From Rhizobium mongolense USDA 1844 (GTDB lineage Bacteria > Pseudomonadota > Alphaproteobacteria > Rhizobiales > Rhizobiaceae): DNA of 64,000 nucleotides. The position numbers were made by a program, and so were the translations under genes. This document shows positions 47,086-56,497 of the stretch, in pieces (positions within the stretch are counted from its first letter, which is position 1; each line of letters opens with the position of its first letter). The notes below the pieces were generated by a model. The model saw only the letters and a list, made by a program, of their open reading frames with translations, searched no databases and was not told the DNA's origin. Location: NCBI RefSeq assembly GCF_000419765.1, contig NZ_ATTQ01000006.1:62001-126000 (forward strand). Reading direction: 5' to 3'.

Positions 47086-48114
47086 ATGCGCGCTTTGCAA
47101 CTGATCGATGACCGCAAGCTTGAGATCACCGATCTGCCGGAACCGAATGCTCCGGCTGCCGGTGAGGTGACGCTGCGGGTCAAGGCAGTCGCCCTCAACC
47201 ATATCGACGTCTGGGGCTGGCGCGGCATGGCATTCGCCAAGCGCAAGATGCCGCTCGTCATCGGCGCGGAGGCCTCGGGCGTCGTGGAGGCGATCGGCCC
47301 GGGGGTCGCGAATGTCCTGCCCGGCCAGTTGGTCGCAATCTACGGCGCGCGCACCTGCGGTCTCTGCCGTCCGTGCCGCGAAGGCCGCGACAATCTCTGC
47401 GAACACGTCTCCGGCGTCCATGGCTTCCATCTTGACGGCTTTGCGCAGGAGAAGGTGAACCTTCCGGCCCGCCTGCTCGTTCCGGCACCGCCCGGCGTCG
47501 ATGCCATCGGCGCGGCTCTTGCGCCCGTCACCTTCGGGACCGTCGAGCACATGCTCTTCGACAATGCCAAGCTCGAACCCGGCGAGACGATCCTCGTGCA
47601 TGCCGGCGGTTCGGGCATCGGCACGGCGGCGATCCAGCTCGCCAAGAAGATCGGCTGCACGGTGATCACCACCGTCGGCTCGGACGACAAGATCGAGAAG
47701 GCCGAGGCGCTCGGCGCCGATCACGTCATCAATTACCGCACGGATCGCTTCGAGGGCGTCGTGCGCAAGCTCACGAAAAAGAAGGGCGTCGATGTCGTCT
47801 TCGAACACGTGGGCAAGGACACCTGGGCGGGCTCGATGCTGTGCATGAAGCGCGGCGGGCGCCTCGTCACCTGCGGCTCGACATCGGGCGTTTCCACCGA
47901 CATGAACCTGATGATGCTCTTCCAGCAGCAGCTGAAGCTGCTCGGCTCCTTCGGCTGCCGCATGGAGAATATGGCGAATGCCATGCAGAAGATGGGCCGC
48001 GGCCTCGTTCATCCGGTCATCGACACCGAAGTCAGCTTCGACGATATCGACCGCGCGCTCGAACGCATGGAATCCCGCCAGATCTTCGGCAAGATCATCC
48101 TGAAGATGGACTGA
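47086..48114 (+). CDS. adh2XL: Zinc-type alcohol dehydrogenase of the VLCFA cluster
   Basis: A 342-residue medium-chain dehydrogenase/reductase. The structural zinc cysteines are in CGLCRPCREGRDNLCEHVSG, and the nucleotide-binding turn in HAGGSGIGTAAIQLAKK. It corresponds to the dehydrogenase kept next to lpxXL in rhizobia, presumably acting as an enoyl or keto reductase in chain elongation; the exact reaction is not fixed. It follows fabF1XL by 52 bases and precedes lpxXL by four. Confidence 0.88.
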   Translation: MRALQLIDDRKLEITDLPEPNAPAAGEVTLRVKAVALNHIDVWGWRGMAFAKRKMPLVIGAEASGVVEAIGPGVANVLPGQLVAIYGARTCGLCRPCREGRDNLCEHVSGVHGFHLDGFAQEKVNLPARLLVPAPPGVDAIGAALAPVTFGTVEHMLFDNAKLEPGETILVHAGGSGIGTAAIQLAKKIGCTVITTVGSDDKIEKAEALGADHVINYRTDRFEGVVRKLTKKKGVDVVFEHVGKDTWAGSMLCMKRGGRLVTCGSTSGVSTDMNLMMLFQQQLKLLGSFGCRMENMANAMQKMGRGLVHPVIDTEVSFDDIDRALERMESRQIFGKIILKMD

Positions 48115-48118
48115 ACCG

Positions 48119-49054
48119 GTGAAGCTCTTCCTCACCCGGATCGTTCTGAAGCTCGAGCATTTCCGCCAATGGCTGATCGCTCAGCTGGCCTTTGGCTTCA
48201 TGAATTTCCTGAAGCTGTTTCCGGCAGATAGCGCGATCCGGTTTGCTGATTGGCTGACCCGCAAGATCGGTCCGCACACGTCGCGCCACAAGCTGATGCT
48301 CTTCAACCTGCGCAATGCCTTCCCCGAAAAGGGTGAGGCGGAGCTAGAAGAGATCGCCCTGGCGAGTTGGGGCAATATGGGAAGGCTCGCCGCCGAATAC
48401 GTCTTTCTGGACCGTTTGTTCGATTTCGATCCGGAAAGGACCGGGCCGGGCAGGGTGGAGGTCTCAGGGATCCCGATCTTCCTCGACCTGCGGGACAATC
48501 CCCGGCCGTTCATCGTCTTTACGGCGCATACGGGCAATTTCGAACTCCTGCCGGTCAGCGGCGCTGCCTTCGGTCTGCGTGTGACGGTTCTCTTCCGTCC
48601 GCCGAACAATCCTTATGTCGCCCAGAAGGTCTTCGATTTCCGTAGCGCCCGCATGGGCAAGCTCGTGCCGTCGCATGCCGGCTCGTCCTTTGCGCTGGCG
48701 CGTCAGCTCGAAGCCGGGCAAGGTGTCGGCGTTCTCGTCGACCAGAAGTTCCGCAAAGGGCTGAAGACCACCTTCTTCGGCCTGCACACGAAGACGAACC
48801 CGCTGTTGCCGAAACTCGTCCGTCAGTTCAACTGCGAGGTTTATCCCGCGCGCTGCATCCGGCTTCCCGGCAACCGCTATCGCCTGGAGATCGAGCCGAA
48901 GCTGGACATGCCGCGCGACGAGAAGGGCAATCTCGACCTGACGGCGACCGCTCAGATGCTGAACGACAAGGTCGAAAGCTGGGTGCGGGAGTACCCGGCC
49001 CAATGGCTCTGGTACCACGACCGTTGGAAGGTAAAGCACGAAGTTCTTAAGTGA
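48119..49054 (+). CDS. lpxXL: Lipid A very-long-chain acyltransferase LpxXL
   Basis: A 311-residue inner-membrane acyltransferase of the LpxL/HtrB family that moves the 27-hydroxyoctacosanoyl chain from AcpXL to lipid A. The catalytic motif HTGNFE is at residues 137-142, with VGVLVDQKFRKGLKTTFFG and the final YPAQWLWYHDRWK also typical. An N-terminal hydrophobic helix sits near residues 15-35. The start GTG 48119 lies two bases after the dehydrogenase stop. Last gene of the cluster. Confidence 0.94.
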   Translation: MKLFLTRIVLKLEHFRQWLIAQLAFGFMNFLKLFPADSAIRFADWLTRKIGPHTSRHKLMLFNLRNAFPEKGEAELEEIALASWGNMGRLAAEYVFLDRLFDFDPERTGPGRVEVSGIPIFLDLRDNPRPFIVFTAHTGNFELLPVSGAAFGLRVTVLFRPPNNPYVAQKVFDFRSARMGKLVPSHAGSSFALARQLEAGQGVGVLVDQKFRKGLKTTFFGLHTKTNPLLPKLVRQFNCEVYPARCIRLPGNRYRLEIEPKLDMPRDEKGNLDLTATAQMLNDKVESWVREYPAQWLWYHDRWKVKHEVLK

Positions 49055-49243
49055 AGGGCTTTCAACCTCTCATATCTCATCCACTAAAACCCATGTGACG
49101 TCTACGTTGAACGTGAGTCCCAATCATGTTATCCGTCGCTACTAGGGCGAGTAGCGGGATTCATTTTCATGTCATATGCGTTGAATTCTGCCAAAGCGGG
49201 GAGAATATGAATCCCTTTGAAGAATAAGGGATCTGGAGGCGCC

Positions 49244-49957
49244 TTGCTCGAACTTTTGCAAGCTTTCTCATCACGCTGCTCGCAGATCGAAGCGGCGATT
49301 CGTCTTGGCGACGATCGGCTTGTTGCAACTCTTGATGGTGGCCTCGATCATTTGGTCCAGGTAATTGTCGACTATCAGGCGACCAACCTGATGGAGATGT
49401 ACATGCAGCTTCAGTTTATCGGCTATCTGCTGCAGCAGGATGCCGATGACGCTGCCAGCGTCAGCCATCACTCAGCCATGCTCATATCCCTTTTGGAGCG
49501 CTATTTCGGCGCGCTGCCGCGTGCGGATTTCGCGTTGCCGCGGGAATTGCCGCTACCTGCACCGAAGGCCTATGTGCCCAATGTCGACAACGGGAATTTT
49601 TTGAATTCGGCGATTCTTGAGACGCTGCCGGATCGTGTCGCGGTGCTCACGCGCGACTACCGCTATCTTTATTCCAATCCGGTAAACTGTGCATATCTCG
49701 GACGAAGGCCGATCGACATGATCGGCCGCCATGTGATGGAATTCATTGGCGAGGAACAGTTCGTGGCACAAGCGAAAGCCAACCTCGACGCCTGCTTCGC
49801 GGGGCAGCATGTCGAATACAACTACGAACAGCGCGGCGAAAGCAGGCGAACGCGTTGCCGCATGTCGCCGTTGCGCGACCTGTCCGGGCAAGTCCTAGGT
49901 GCGCTTGTCGTACTGGAATCTGCCGATGCGGCAGCGATCTCGACAATCGCTGCTTAG
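49244..49957 (+). CDS. PAS-domain protein
   Basis: A protein of about 237 residues: a helical front (residues 1-85, with LLELLQAFSSRCSQIEAAI-type sequence) and one PAS domain in the last ~115 (ILETLPDRVAVLTRDYRYLY, then SNPVNCAYLGRRPIDMIGRH). There is no attached kinase, cyclase or output domain. The TTG at 49244 has GGAGG just before it; a TTG at 49217 would add nine residues, and a six-codon frame begins at 49207. It may be a sensory adaptor; the ligand is unknown. Confidence 0.75.
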   Translation: MLELLQAFSSRCSQIEAAIRLGDDRLVATLDGGLDHLVQVIVDYQATNLMEMYMQLQFIGYLLQQDADDAASVSHHSAMLISLLERYFGALPRADFALPRELPLPAPKAYVPNVDNGNFLNSAILETLPDRVAVLTRDYRYLYSNPVNCAYLGRRPIDMIGRHVMEFIGEEQFVAQAKANLDACFAGQHVEYNYEQRGESRRTRCRMSPLRDLSGQVLGALVVLESADAAAISTIAA

Positions 49958-49967
49958 CATTCCCGCT

Positions 49968-50324
49968 TTAAGTCTTGCTCCACACGGCCAGTTCGTAGGC
50001 ATCCTTGTCAAGGAAGTGAAACCGCCGGCCGCCCGGAAAGGCGGTGATCGGCTTTACGATCTTGCCTCCGGCCCGTTCGACCTTCTCCAGCGCTTCTTCA
50101 AGTTTGTCGGCGTATAGGATCACAAGCGGGCCACCGCCCGGGCGCGGCGGTTGGATATTTGTGAAGCCGCCCGTCAGACGGCCGTCATTGAATTCGCAAT
50201 AGCTGGGGCCGTAGTCGGTGAAACTCCAACCAAATGCGTTACCGTAGAAGGCCTTTGCCGCCGCTATGTCGGCGACGTTGAATTCAATGTAGTCGATCTT
50301 CAGATCGTTTGCGCTTTTTTCCAT
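49968..50324 (-). CDS. VOC (glyoxalase/bleomycin-resistance-like) protein
   Basis: A 118-residue vicinal-oxygen-chelate protein: IDYIEFNVADIAAAKAFYGN, AFGWSFTDYGPSYCEF and FPGGRRFHFLDKDAYELAVW. ATG 50324 follows GGAGATG. The first metal ligand position holds Glu rather than His, so metal binding may differ. It lies three bases after the SRPBCC gene, so the two are probably co-transcribed. The substrate is unknown. Confidence 0.85.
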   Translation of the reverse strand: MEKSANDLKIDYIEFNVADIAAAKAFYGNAFGWSFTDYGPSYCEFNDGRLTGGFTNIQPPRPGGGPLVILYADKLEEALEKVERAGGKIVKPITAFPGGRRFHFLDKDAYELAVWSKT

Positions 50325-50327
50325 CCG

Positions 50328-50726
50328 TTACATCTCCATCAGTGATTTCAAGGCGTCGAGGTCCTTCTGCACATGGGCGGCATCAGCGGCGAACTGGTCG
50401 TCCGTCATGCCTGGCTGTTTCAGCAGCGTGAACATCACCTCGCAGCCGTCGCCGTTCGGCACGATTCGCAGCGCGTTGTAGACCCGCAGGCCGCTTTCGA
50501 TTGTTACCGTATGGTCGATGACGCCGAACTCGTTGTGCGGGACGAAGCTCACACGCACCGTTCCGAGAGGACCGTGCGCGATCCAGTCACTTCCCTCCGG
50601 TTCGAGGCCGGCGGCCAGCCCCGAGGCCCAGAGCGACATGTTTTCCGGCTTGCCGGCAAAGTCGTAGACCTCCTTCCAGTACCGATTGATCGAGCAGTGA
50701 ACAACTTTGGCAGGCAGGGTGCTCAT
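50328..50726 (-). CDS. SRPBCC-fold (START-like) small protein
   Basis: A 132-residue protein with an SRPBCC/polyketide-cyclase pattern: VVHCSINRYWKEVYDFAGKP, then ENMSLWASGLAAGL and GVIDHTVTIESGLRVYNALR. ATG 50726 follows AAGGAAA. A much longer upstream frame has no family residues. First gene of a two-gene minus-strand unit, divergent from gnd. Possibly binds a small hydrophobic ligand. Confidence 0.82.
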   Translation of the reverse strand: MSTLPAKVVHCSINRYWKEVYDFAGKPENMSLWASGLAAGLEPEGSDWIAHGPLGTVRVSFVPHNEFGVIDHTVTIESGLRVYNALRIVPNGDGCEVMFTLLKQPGMTDDQFAADAAHVQKDLDALKSLMEM

Positions 50727-50906
50727 CGAATTTTCCTTGGTGTTTCCTCCGCCGATAATAGCAGACAGGGAGGCGGCGTATTGAAGGAAACGGCCGCTCA
50801 GCCTGCGAACTGTGCGCTGCCGAACTGATCGGCGTCCTTCCAGACTTGCCGTTTTTCCCGGAGAGTGCCACAACACCGGTCCAAAATGACTCATCGGAGG
50901 TGTATC

Positions 50907-52337
50907 GTGGAAAAGGCAGAAATCGGGCTGATCGGTCTTGCCGTCATGGGTTCCAACCTGGCGCTCAACATTGCGGAAAAAGGCAATAAGATTGCAGTCT
51001 TCAACCGCACTCCCGAAAAGACGGACGAATTCTACGAAAGCGCCGGTGATCTCAAGAAGCAGATCGTCCCCTGCAAGACCATCGAGGAATTCGTCGAGGC
51101 CATCCGCCCGCCGCGTCCGATTATCATCATGATTAAGGCGGGCGAGGCTGTCGACCAGCAGATGGAAGCGCTGCGGTCGCACCTTTCCAAAGGCGACATC
51201 ATGATCGATGCCGGCAACGCCAATTTCCGTGACACGATTGCCCGTTTCGACCGCCTGAAGGATACTGACCTGACCTTCATCGGCATGGGGGTATCCGGCG
51301 GTGAAGAAGGCGCCCGCCACGGCCCGTCGATCATGGTCGGCGGTACCGAAGACTCCTGGAAGCGCGTCGAGAAGGTTCTGACCTCGATTGCCGCCAAGTA
51401 CAACGGCGATCCCTGCGTCGCCTGGCTCGGCAACGATGGTGCCGGTCACTTCGTCAAGACGATCCACAATGGCATCGAATATGCCGATATGCAGATGATC
51501 GCCGAAATCTACGGCATCCTGCGCGACGGCCTCGGCAAGAGCGCTGGCGAGATCAGCAAGATCTTCGGCGAATGGAACAAGGGCCGCCTGAATTCCTACC
51601 TCATCGAAATCTCCGAAAAGGTGCTGACGGCGAGCGATCCCGTGTCCGGCGGCCCGATGGTTGACATGATCCTCGATAAGGCCGGCCAGAAAGGCACCGG
51701 CAAGTGGTCGGCGATCGAAGCGCAGAACATGGGCATTCCGGCGACCGCTATCGAAGCTGCCGTTGCGGCCCGCAGCATTTCCTCGATGAAGGACCAGCGC
51801 GAAGCTGCCGAGAGGATCTTCGGCAAGCCGAAATACGAGTACCCGATCGCCTACGGCCAGGACCTCGACAATGATCTGGAACTGGCATTGTTTGCTGCCA
51901 AGATCGGCGCCTATGCGCAGGGCTTTGCCGTGATGGCTGAAGCTTCCCGCGAGTTCAACTGGTCCCTGCCGATGCCGGTGATCGCCAAGATCTGGCGGGC
52001 CGGCTGCATCATCCGCTCGCAGTTCCTGGACGAAATCACCAGCGCTTTCACCAAGGCGCCGGATGCGTCAAACCTCATCGTCACGCCGGCCTTCTCGGAA
52101 ATGGTCAAGGAATCGATCCCGTCGCTTCGCCGCGTCGTTGTGGCAGCGCTTGCCGCCGGCCTGCCGGTTCCGGCGCTCACCTCGGCGCTCACCTATTTCG
52201 ACGCCTACCGCCAGGGCCGCGGCACCGCGAACCTCATCCAGGCCCAGCGCGACTTCTTCGGCGCCCACGGCTTCGACCGCCTAGACGGCAAGGATTTCCA
52301 CCATGGCCCATGGGGCAGCGGCGCTTCGACGTTCTGA
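50907..52337 (+). CDS. gnd: 6-phosphogluconate dehydrogenase, decarboxylating
   Basis: A 476-residue enzyme of the pentose phosphate pathway, turning 6-phosphogluconate into ribulose 5-phosphate with NADPH. N-terminal nucleotide fold IGLIGLAVMGSNLALNIAEK; substrate-site blocks GMGVSGGEEGARHGPSIMVG and HFVKTIHNGIEYADMQMIAE; the C-terminal tail ends HGFDRLDGKDFHHGPWGS. GTG 50907 with TCGGAGG six bases before is preferred to the start at 50865. Followed by a terminator. Confidence 0.95.
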   Translation: MEKAEIGLIGLAVMGSNLALNIAEKGNKIAVFNRTPEKTDEFYESAGDLKKQIVPCKTIEEFVEAIRPPRPIIIMIKAGEAVDQQMEALRSHLSKGDIMIDAGNANFRDTIARFDRLKDTDLTFIGMGVSGGEEGARHGPSIMVGGTEDSWKRVEKVLTSIAAKYNGDPCVAWLGNDGAGHFVKTIHNGIEYADMQMIAEIYGILRDGLGKSAGEISKIFGEWNKGRLNSYLIEISEKVLTASDPVSGGPMVDMILDKAGQKGTGKWSAIEAQNMGIPATAIEAAVAARSISSMKDQREAAERIFGKPKYEYPIAYGQDLDNDLELALFAAKIGAYAQGFAVMAEASREFNWSLPMPVIAKIWRAGCIIRSQFLDEITSAFTKAPDASNLIVTPAFSEMVKESIPSLRRVVVAALAAGLPVPALTSALTYFDAYRQGRGTANLIQAQRDFFGAHGFDRLDGKDFHHGPWGSGASTF

Positions 52338-52356
52338 GGTATCAATCGAACAAGAA

Positions 52357-52388
52357 AAAAGCCCGGTTTCGAACGGGCTTATTTTATT
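52357..52388 (+). terminator. Rho-independent terminator of gnd
   Basis: AAGCCCG-gtttcgaa-CGGGCTT followed by ATTTTATTT, starting about 20 bases after the gnd stop. A good stem with an A-run before and T-rich tail after, so it may work in both directions. Confidence 0.85.
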
Positions 52389-52763
52389 TCGAACATACCG
52401 AAGCCGGATCAGGGAGCCTGCGCACTGGCTTGCCCGCTTCCCATGGTCTCTTCCACATTTGCTTTCCTGCGGCCTCATCAAGTCTTGCGGTGAGGAGCGA
52501 GAAAAAACGACATGCCATCACCCTTGAGGGCTGCGCCGTGCGATCTTGCGCCTTAGGTGAGCTTGATCGCCAGAGTGTTGGCACCGTCTCAACACACTCC
52601 AAGTCGCCGCGAGCAGCGTTCACCCTTAACCACCGAGGGGGAGAGGGACTGCCCAGCCAGGGTAGCCGCATCGGATAACTTTGGAAAAGCGCGAGCCAGC
52701 TTTTCCGCTGCGAACTGCGGCGAAGCAGGATAGTGCAGCCCTCTGCACATGAAACGTGACCGC
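52389..52763. other. Intergenic region, no gene found
   Basis: 375 bases between the gnd terminator and the end of the LacI gene. A GAGGGGGAGAGGGACT stretch near 52635-52650 resembles half of the palindromic repeat unit seen at 58541-58670, but no second arm was seen. Confidence 0.4.
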
Positions 52764-53804
52764 CTATTTGCGATCGTCCGGCCAGACCGGCTTGCTGATG
52801 CTCTGCAGCAGTTCCGGCTCAATGCCATCGATGCGGGCGATGACGGCCTTGGCCAGTTCGCGACCGGCGTGGCGGACGTCTTCATTGGCGGTGATGATCT
52901 CCGGCCTGATCCAGTTCAGGATCGGCGCGGACTGCTTGGAAACCATGTCGATATCGTAGCCGACGCGCTTACGTGTCGCCTCGATGCCGGCGTTGACGGC
53001 AATGGCGGCACTTCCGGCCGAACAGACGATGCCGTCGGGCGCGTTCGGCATGCGCATCATGGCTTCGACCGCGGTCTTGACCTCCTCCAGTGGCGTATCG
53101 GTGTTGACGCGCAGGGGGACCTCCTCGGCGCCATAGTCGTGAAGGCCGGTTTGGAAGCCGATCCTCGTATGGGCATAGTAAGTGAGCTTGCTCGCCGGCT
53201 GGAGCAGAGCGATGCGCCTGCGGCCGCGCTCGACGAGCCTCTTTACCGCGTCGTGCGCGAAGGATTCGTTGTCGAAATCGTGATAGGGGTGGACCAGTCC
53301 CGCATCGGTCCGGCCATGCGTCGCGAAGGGCATGTTCTGCTCAGCGAGCAGCCGCACGCGCGGATCGTCGGGCTCGATGCGGGAAATAATGACGCCGTCG
53401 GCAGAGCCGGTGTCCAGGATGTAGCGCACCGGCAGCATCGGGTCCTTGCTGTGCGAGTGCGGTGTCACGACGATGTGGTACGGCGTGCCGGTTAGCACCT
53501 CGGAAATGCCGAAGACCATCTGGCTCGAGAACCCCATGATCTCTTCGTCGATGGAAAGAACGAGCGCGATGACATTGGTCTTGCCGGTCCGGAGGCGTAC
53601 GCCGGCGCGGTTCGGCTGGTAGCCGAGCTGGCGGGCGACCATGCGCACGCGCTCCTTGGTCTCTGCGCCGATATCCGGTGCGTCCTTGAGTGCGCGCGAA
53701 ACCGTGGTAATGCCCAGGCCCGTCATGAAGGCAATTGTCTTCAGCGTCGGCCGCTCGCGCTGGATGGCCGCTGCCGCTCCCCCGGAATTTCCCTTGTTTT
53801 CCAT
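52764..53804 (-). CDS. LacI-family regulator of the sugar locus
   Basis: A 346-residue LacI-type regulator. The N-terminal helix-turn-helix is [20 protein letters not shown], with the hinge [16 protein letters not shown], followed by a periplasmic-binding-protein-like effector domain ([20 protein letters not shown]). ATG 53804 opens close to the divergent transporter operon. It probably represses the sugar transporter until its sugar, or a derivative, binds; the regulated sugar is not shown by the sequence. Confidence 0.92.
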   Translation of the reverse strand: MENKGNSGGAAAAIQRERPTLKTIAFMTGLGITTVSRALKDAPDIGAETKERVRMVARQLGYQPNRAGVRLRTGKTNVIALVLSIDEEIMGFSSQMVFGISEVLTGTPYHIVVTPHSHSKDPMLPVRYILDTGSADGVIISRIEPDDPRVRLLAEQNMPFATHGRTDAGLVHPYHDFDNESFAHDAVKRLVERGRRRIALLQPASKLTYYAHTRIGFQTGLHDYGAEEVPLRVNTDTPLEEVKTAVEAMMRMPNAPDGIVCSAGSAAIAVNAGIEATRKRVGYDIDMVSKQSAPILNWIRPEIITANEDVRHAGRELAKAVIARIDGIEPELLQSISKPVWPDDRK

Positions 53805-53908
53805 CCCTTTATGTCACCTTCGCGCGATTTCGGTCCGCTTATAGAATGTTTTTCGCAAAGCTGTAAGCACATCCCCGCTGAACAACGCTCCCCCCTGAGC
53901 CATTAAAT

Positions 53909-53922
53909 CTGTAACGATACAG
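53909..53922. promoter_or_regulatory. Likely LacI-type operator
   Basis: CTGTAACGATACAG is a near-perfect palindrome (12 of 14 positions) with the central CG typical of LacI-family operators. It lies 105 bases upstream of the regulator and 338 upstream of the binding protein, so it could control both. Confidence 0.5.
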
Positions 53923-54259
53923 TGGAAATGTCGAGCACTTTTTCTGATGTTCGCAGCATCCCTAGACGCTTGGGTTGTATTGTGGTTTCAAGCTCGGATC
54001 TTTTGCACTTGCGAAGGCGATTTCGTCAGACGACATGCGCCAAGATAGAAATTATTATTTAATATCAATTAATTACTTTGCTCATCATCATGCAATCTTG
54101 AATGCTCAACTCAACGCCATATGTCGCGAAGTTGTGGAGCCAGGACAGGCACAGGTAGCAATGGCGAGTTTCACATAAAATTTTGACAGCGGACTGTTGC
54201 GCCAAAATGTCGATTGCACTAAGTTTTTCCGGCAACGTTTCAGTGAGGGAGGAGAACTC

Positions 54260-55498
54260 ATGAATTTTCGTTCGATGGCGGCTGTCCTTGCCGCTTCCGT
54301 CGTGCTGCCGCTTGGCGCGGCCAATGCGACCGATCTCGAAGTCACCCATTGGTGGACATCCGGCGGTGAAGCTGCCGCCGTCAAGGTCCTTGCCGACAGC
54401 TTCAATGCGAGTGGCAGCAACAAGTGGGTCGACGGCGCTATTGCCGGTTCCGGCTCCACCGCCAACCCGATCATCATTAGCCGAATTCTCGGCGGCAACC
54501 CGATGGGCGCTACGCAGATGAACACCGGCCGCGACGCCGAGGAACTCATCAAGGCAGGCCTCATGACGGATCTGACGCCACTTGCCGAGGAGGAACATTG
54601 GAAGGACGTCATCCGTCCGGCCAAGCTGCTCGATGCCTGCGTCTATGAGGGCAAGATTTATTGCGTGCCGATCAACATCCACTCCTGGCAATGGATGTGG
54701 CTCAACCGTCACGTCTTCGAAGACAACGGCATGGCCGTTCCAAAAAACTGGGACGAGCTCGCAGCCGACGCGCCGAAGCTGAAGGAGAAGGGCATCACGC
54801 CGCTCGCCACCGGTGCCCCGTGGCAGGTCGAAGGCATCCGCAACGTCATGCAGGCCGGCATCGGCGGCAAAGATCTCTACTTGCAGATCAACGACAAGAA
54901 GAGCGAAGAGGCCGTTCGCAGCGATCAGAACAAGAAGGTCTGGACCGCATTCGCCCAGGCCCGCGATATGGTCGATCCGGCTTATTCCGGCCGCGACTGG
55001 AACGTTGCCACCAACATGGTGATCGAGGGAAAGGCTGCCGCTCAGATCATGGGCGATTGGGCGCAGGGTGAATTCGGCGTCGCGAAGAAGGTTGCCGGCA
55101 CCGACTACGATTGCCTGCCCGGTCTCGGCTTCAATCCGCAGCTCGATACGGGCGGAGACGCCTTCTATTTCCCGAAGAACAGCAATCCGGAAATCACCAA
55201 GGCGCAACTTGAACTCGCCAAGATGCTTCTCTCGAAGGAAGTTCAGGTCAAGTTCAATCTGGTCAAGGGTTCGCTGCCGGTTCGCGGCGACGTCGATCTC
55301 GAAGCCGCAAATGCCTGCATGAAGAAGGGCATCGAAATCCTGTCGGACCTCAACAACGTTCTGCCTTCGACCGAGCAGATGCTCGATTCCGATACGCAGG
55401 GCCAGTTGCAGGATCTCGCGCTCGAATTCTTCAGCTCCAAGATGTCTGTGGACGATGCAATCGATCGTCAGGCCGACATCATCTCGCAGGCCCAGTAA
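54260..55498 (+). CDS. Sugar ABC transporter binding protein (CUT1)
   Basis: A 412-residue periplasmic receptor of the family-1 sugar binding proteins. The signal peptide ends at ANA-TDL (residue ~23). Family blocks: LEVTHWWTSGGEAAAVKVLA, GNPMGATQMNTGRDAEELIK and AQIMGDWAQGEFGVAKKVAG. ATG 54260 has GGAGGAG; the start at 54197 lies before it. First of a four-gene transporter operon, with a hairpin before the first permease. The nearby glycosidase suggests a beta-mannoside ligand. Confidence 0.92.
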   Translation: MNFRSMAAVLAASVVLPLGAANATDLEVTHWWTSGGEAAAVKVLADSFNASGSNKWVDGAIAGSGSTANPIIISRILGGNPMGATQMNTGRDAEELIKAGLMTDLTPLAEEEHWKDVIRPAKLLDACVYEGKIYCVPINIHSWQWMWLNRHVFEDNGMAVPKNWDELAADAPKLKEKGITPLATGAPWQVEGIRNVMQAGIGGKDLYLQINDKKSEEAVRSDQNKKVWTAFAQARDMVDPAYSGRDWNVATNMVIEGKAAAQIMGDWAQGEFGVAKKVAGTDYDCLPGLGFNPQLDTGGDAFYFPKNSNPEITKAQLELAKMLLSKEVQVKFNLVKGSLPVRGDVDLEAANACMKKGIEILSDLNNVLPSTEQMLDSDTQGQLQDLALEFFSSKMSVDDAIDRQADIISQAQ

Positions 55499-55534
55499 GG
55501 CCACAGACGCTCTCATAACTTGAGACGGTCTTAT

Positions 55535-55572
55535 GGGGCGCGAGCGGACAGCTTTTAGTCTGGTTGCGCCCC
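55535..55572 (+). other. Intercistronic hairpin after the sugar-binding-protein gene
   Basis: GGGGCGC (55535) pairs with GCGCCCC (55566) around a loop of about 24 bases. It lies between the binding protein and first permease genes and probably stabilises or attenuates the message, as seen after pstS and phnD. Confidence 0.5.
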
Positions 55573-55594
55573 CGACCGCCAACAGGAGGTATTG

Positions 55595-56485
55595 ATGGCT
55601 CATGCCGGCCGGCCGTTTGGCCTATTGCGCAACCTCAATGCGAAGGTCGCAGCAATCCCTATGATGCTGACCGTCATTGTGATTTTCATCGGTTGCACGC
55701 TTTGGACCGTTTTTTACTCGTTCACGTCGTCGCGGCTGCTACCGACGAGCGATTTCGTGGGCTTTGACCAGTACAGCCGCCTTTTCGGCAATTCGCGCTG
55801 GAACCAGTCGGTTCTCAATCTTGCCACCTACGGCGTCTGCGTGCTGACATTCGTCTTCATCATCGGCTTCCTGCTGGCTGTTCTCATTGATCAGAAAATC
55901 AGGTTCGAAAACACATTCCGCACGATCTTTCTCTACCCGTTCGCCCTGTCGTTCATCGTGACGGGGCTCGTCTGGCAGTGGATTCTCGATCCCGGCCTCG
56001 GCGTGCCGAAGGTTTTGAACGATCTTGGCCTTCCGGGGGGCAGCCTCGCGCTGCTCGGCGACAAGAATACCGTCATCTATGCGCTCGTCATCGCCGGCCT
56101 CTGGCAGGGGACGGGGCTGGTCATGGTGTTGATGCTTGCCGGTCTTCGCGGCATCGATTCCGAAATCTGGAAGGCGGCGCGCGTCGACGGCATTCCGGCG
56201 TGGCGCACATACCTCTTCATCATCATTCCGATGATGCGCGGGGTCTTCGTCACCACGCTGGTGATCGTCGCTTCCGGCATCGTACGCGTCTATGACCTCG
56301 TCGTCGCAATGACGCAGGGCGGACCCGGCTTCGCATCGGAAGTGCCCGCCAAATACGTCTATTCGTTCATGTTCGAGCGCGCCAATCTCGGGCAGGGCCT
56401 TGCGGCGTCGACCGTGATGCTCGTCACCGTCTTCATCATCCTGGTTCCGTGGGCTCTCGCCGAGTTCCGCCAGAAGCGATCCTGA
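55595..56485 (+). CDS. Sugar ABC transporter permease, MalF-like
   Basis: A 296-residue inner-membrane permease with six predicted helices. The coupling loop EIWKAARVDGIPAWRTYLFI followed by IIPMMRG is typical of the family. CAGGAGGT lies before ATG 55595, so it is preferred to the TTG three bases upstream. Second gene of the operon, working with the next permease. Confidence 0.93.
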   Translation: MAHAGRPFGLLRNLNAKVAAIPMMLTVIVIFIGCTLWTVFYSFTSSRLLPTSDFVGFDQYSRLFGNSRWNQSVLNLATYGVCVLTFVFIIGFLLAVLIDQKIRFENTFRTIFLYPFALSFIVTGLVWQWILDPGLGVPKVLNDLGLPGGSLALLGDKNTVIYALVIAGLWQGTGLVMVLMLAGLRGIDSEIWKAARVDGIPAWRTYLFIIIPMMRGVFVTTLVIVASGIVRVYDLVVAMTQGGPGFASEVPAKYVYSFMFERANLGQGLAASTVMLVTVFIILVPWALAEFRQKRS

Positions 56486-56497
56486 GGGAGCACGATC

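Noticed and set aside
45501..47261. 586-codon minus-strand frame opposite fabF1XL
   Set aside because: Shadow of the ketosynthase gene in GC-rich DNA.
52635..52650. Possible single unit of the palindromic repeat after gnd
   Set aside because: Only a short G-rich stretch matches; no second arm, so not called as a repeat.
54065..55603. 512-codon minus-strand frame opposite the sugar-binding-protein gene
   Set aside because: It is a shadow of a clear periplasmic binding protein gene; no ribosome site or motif of its own.
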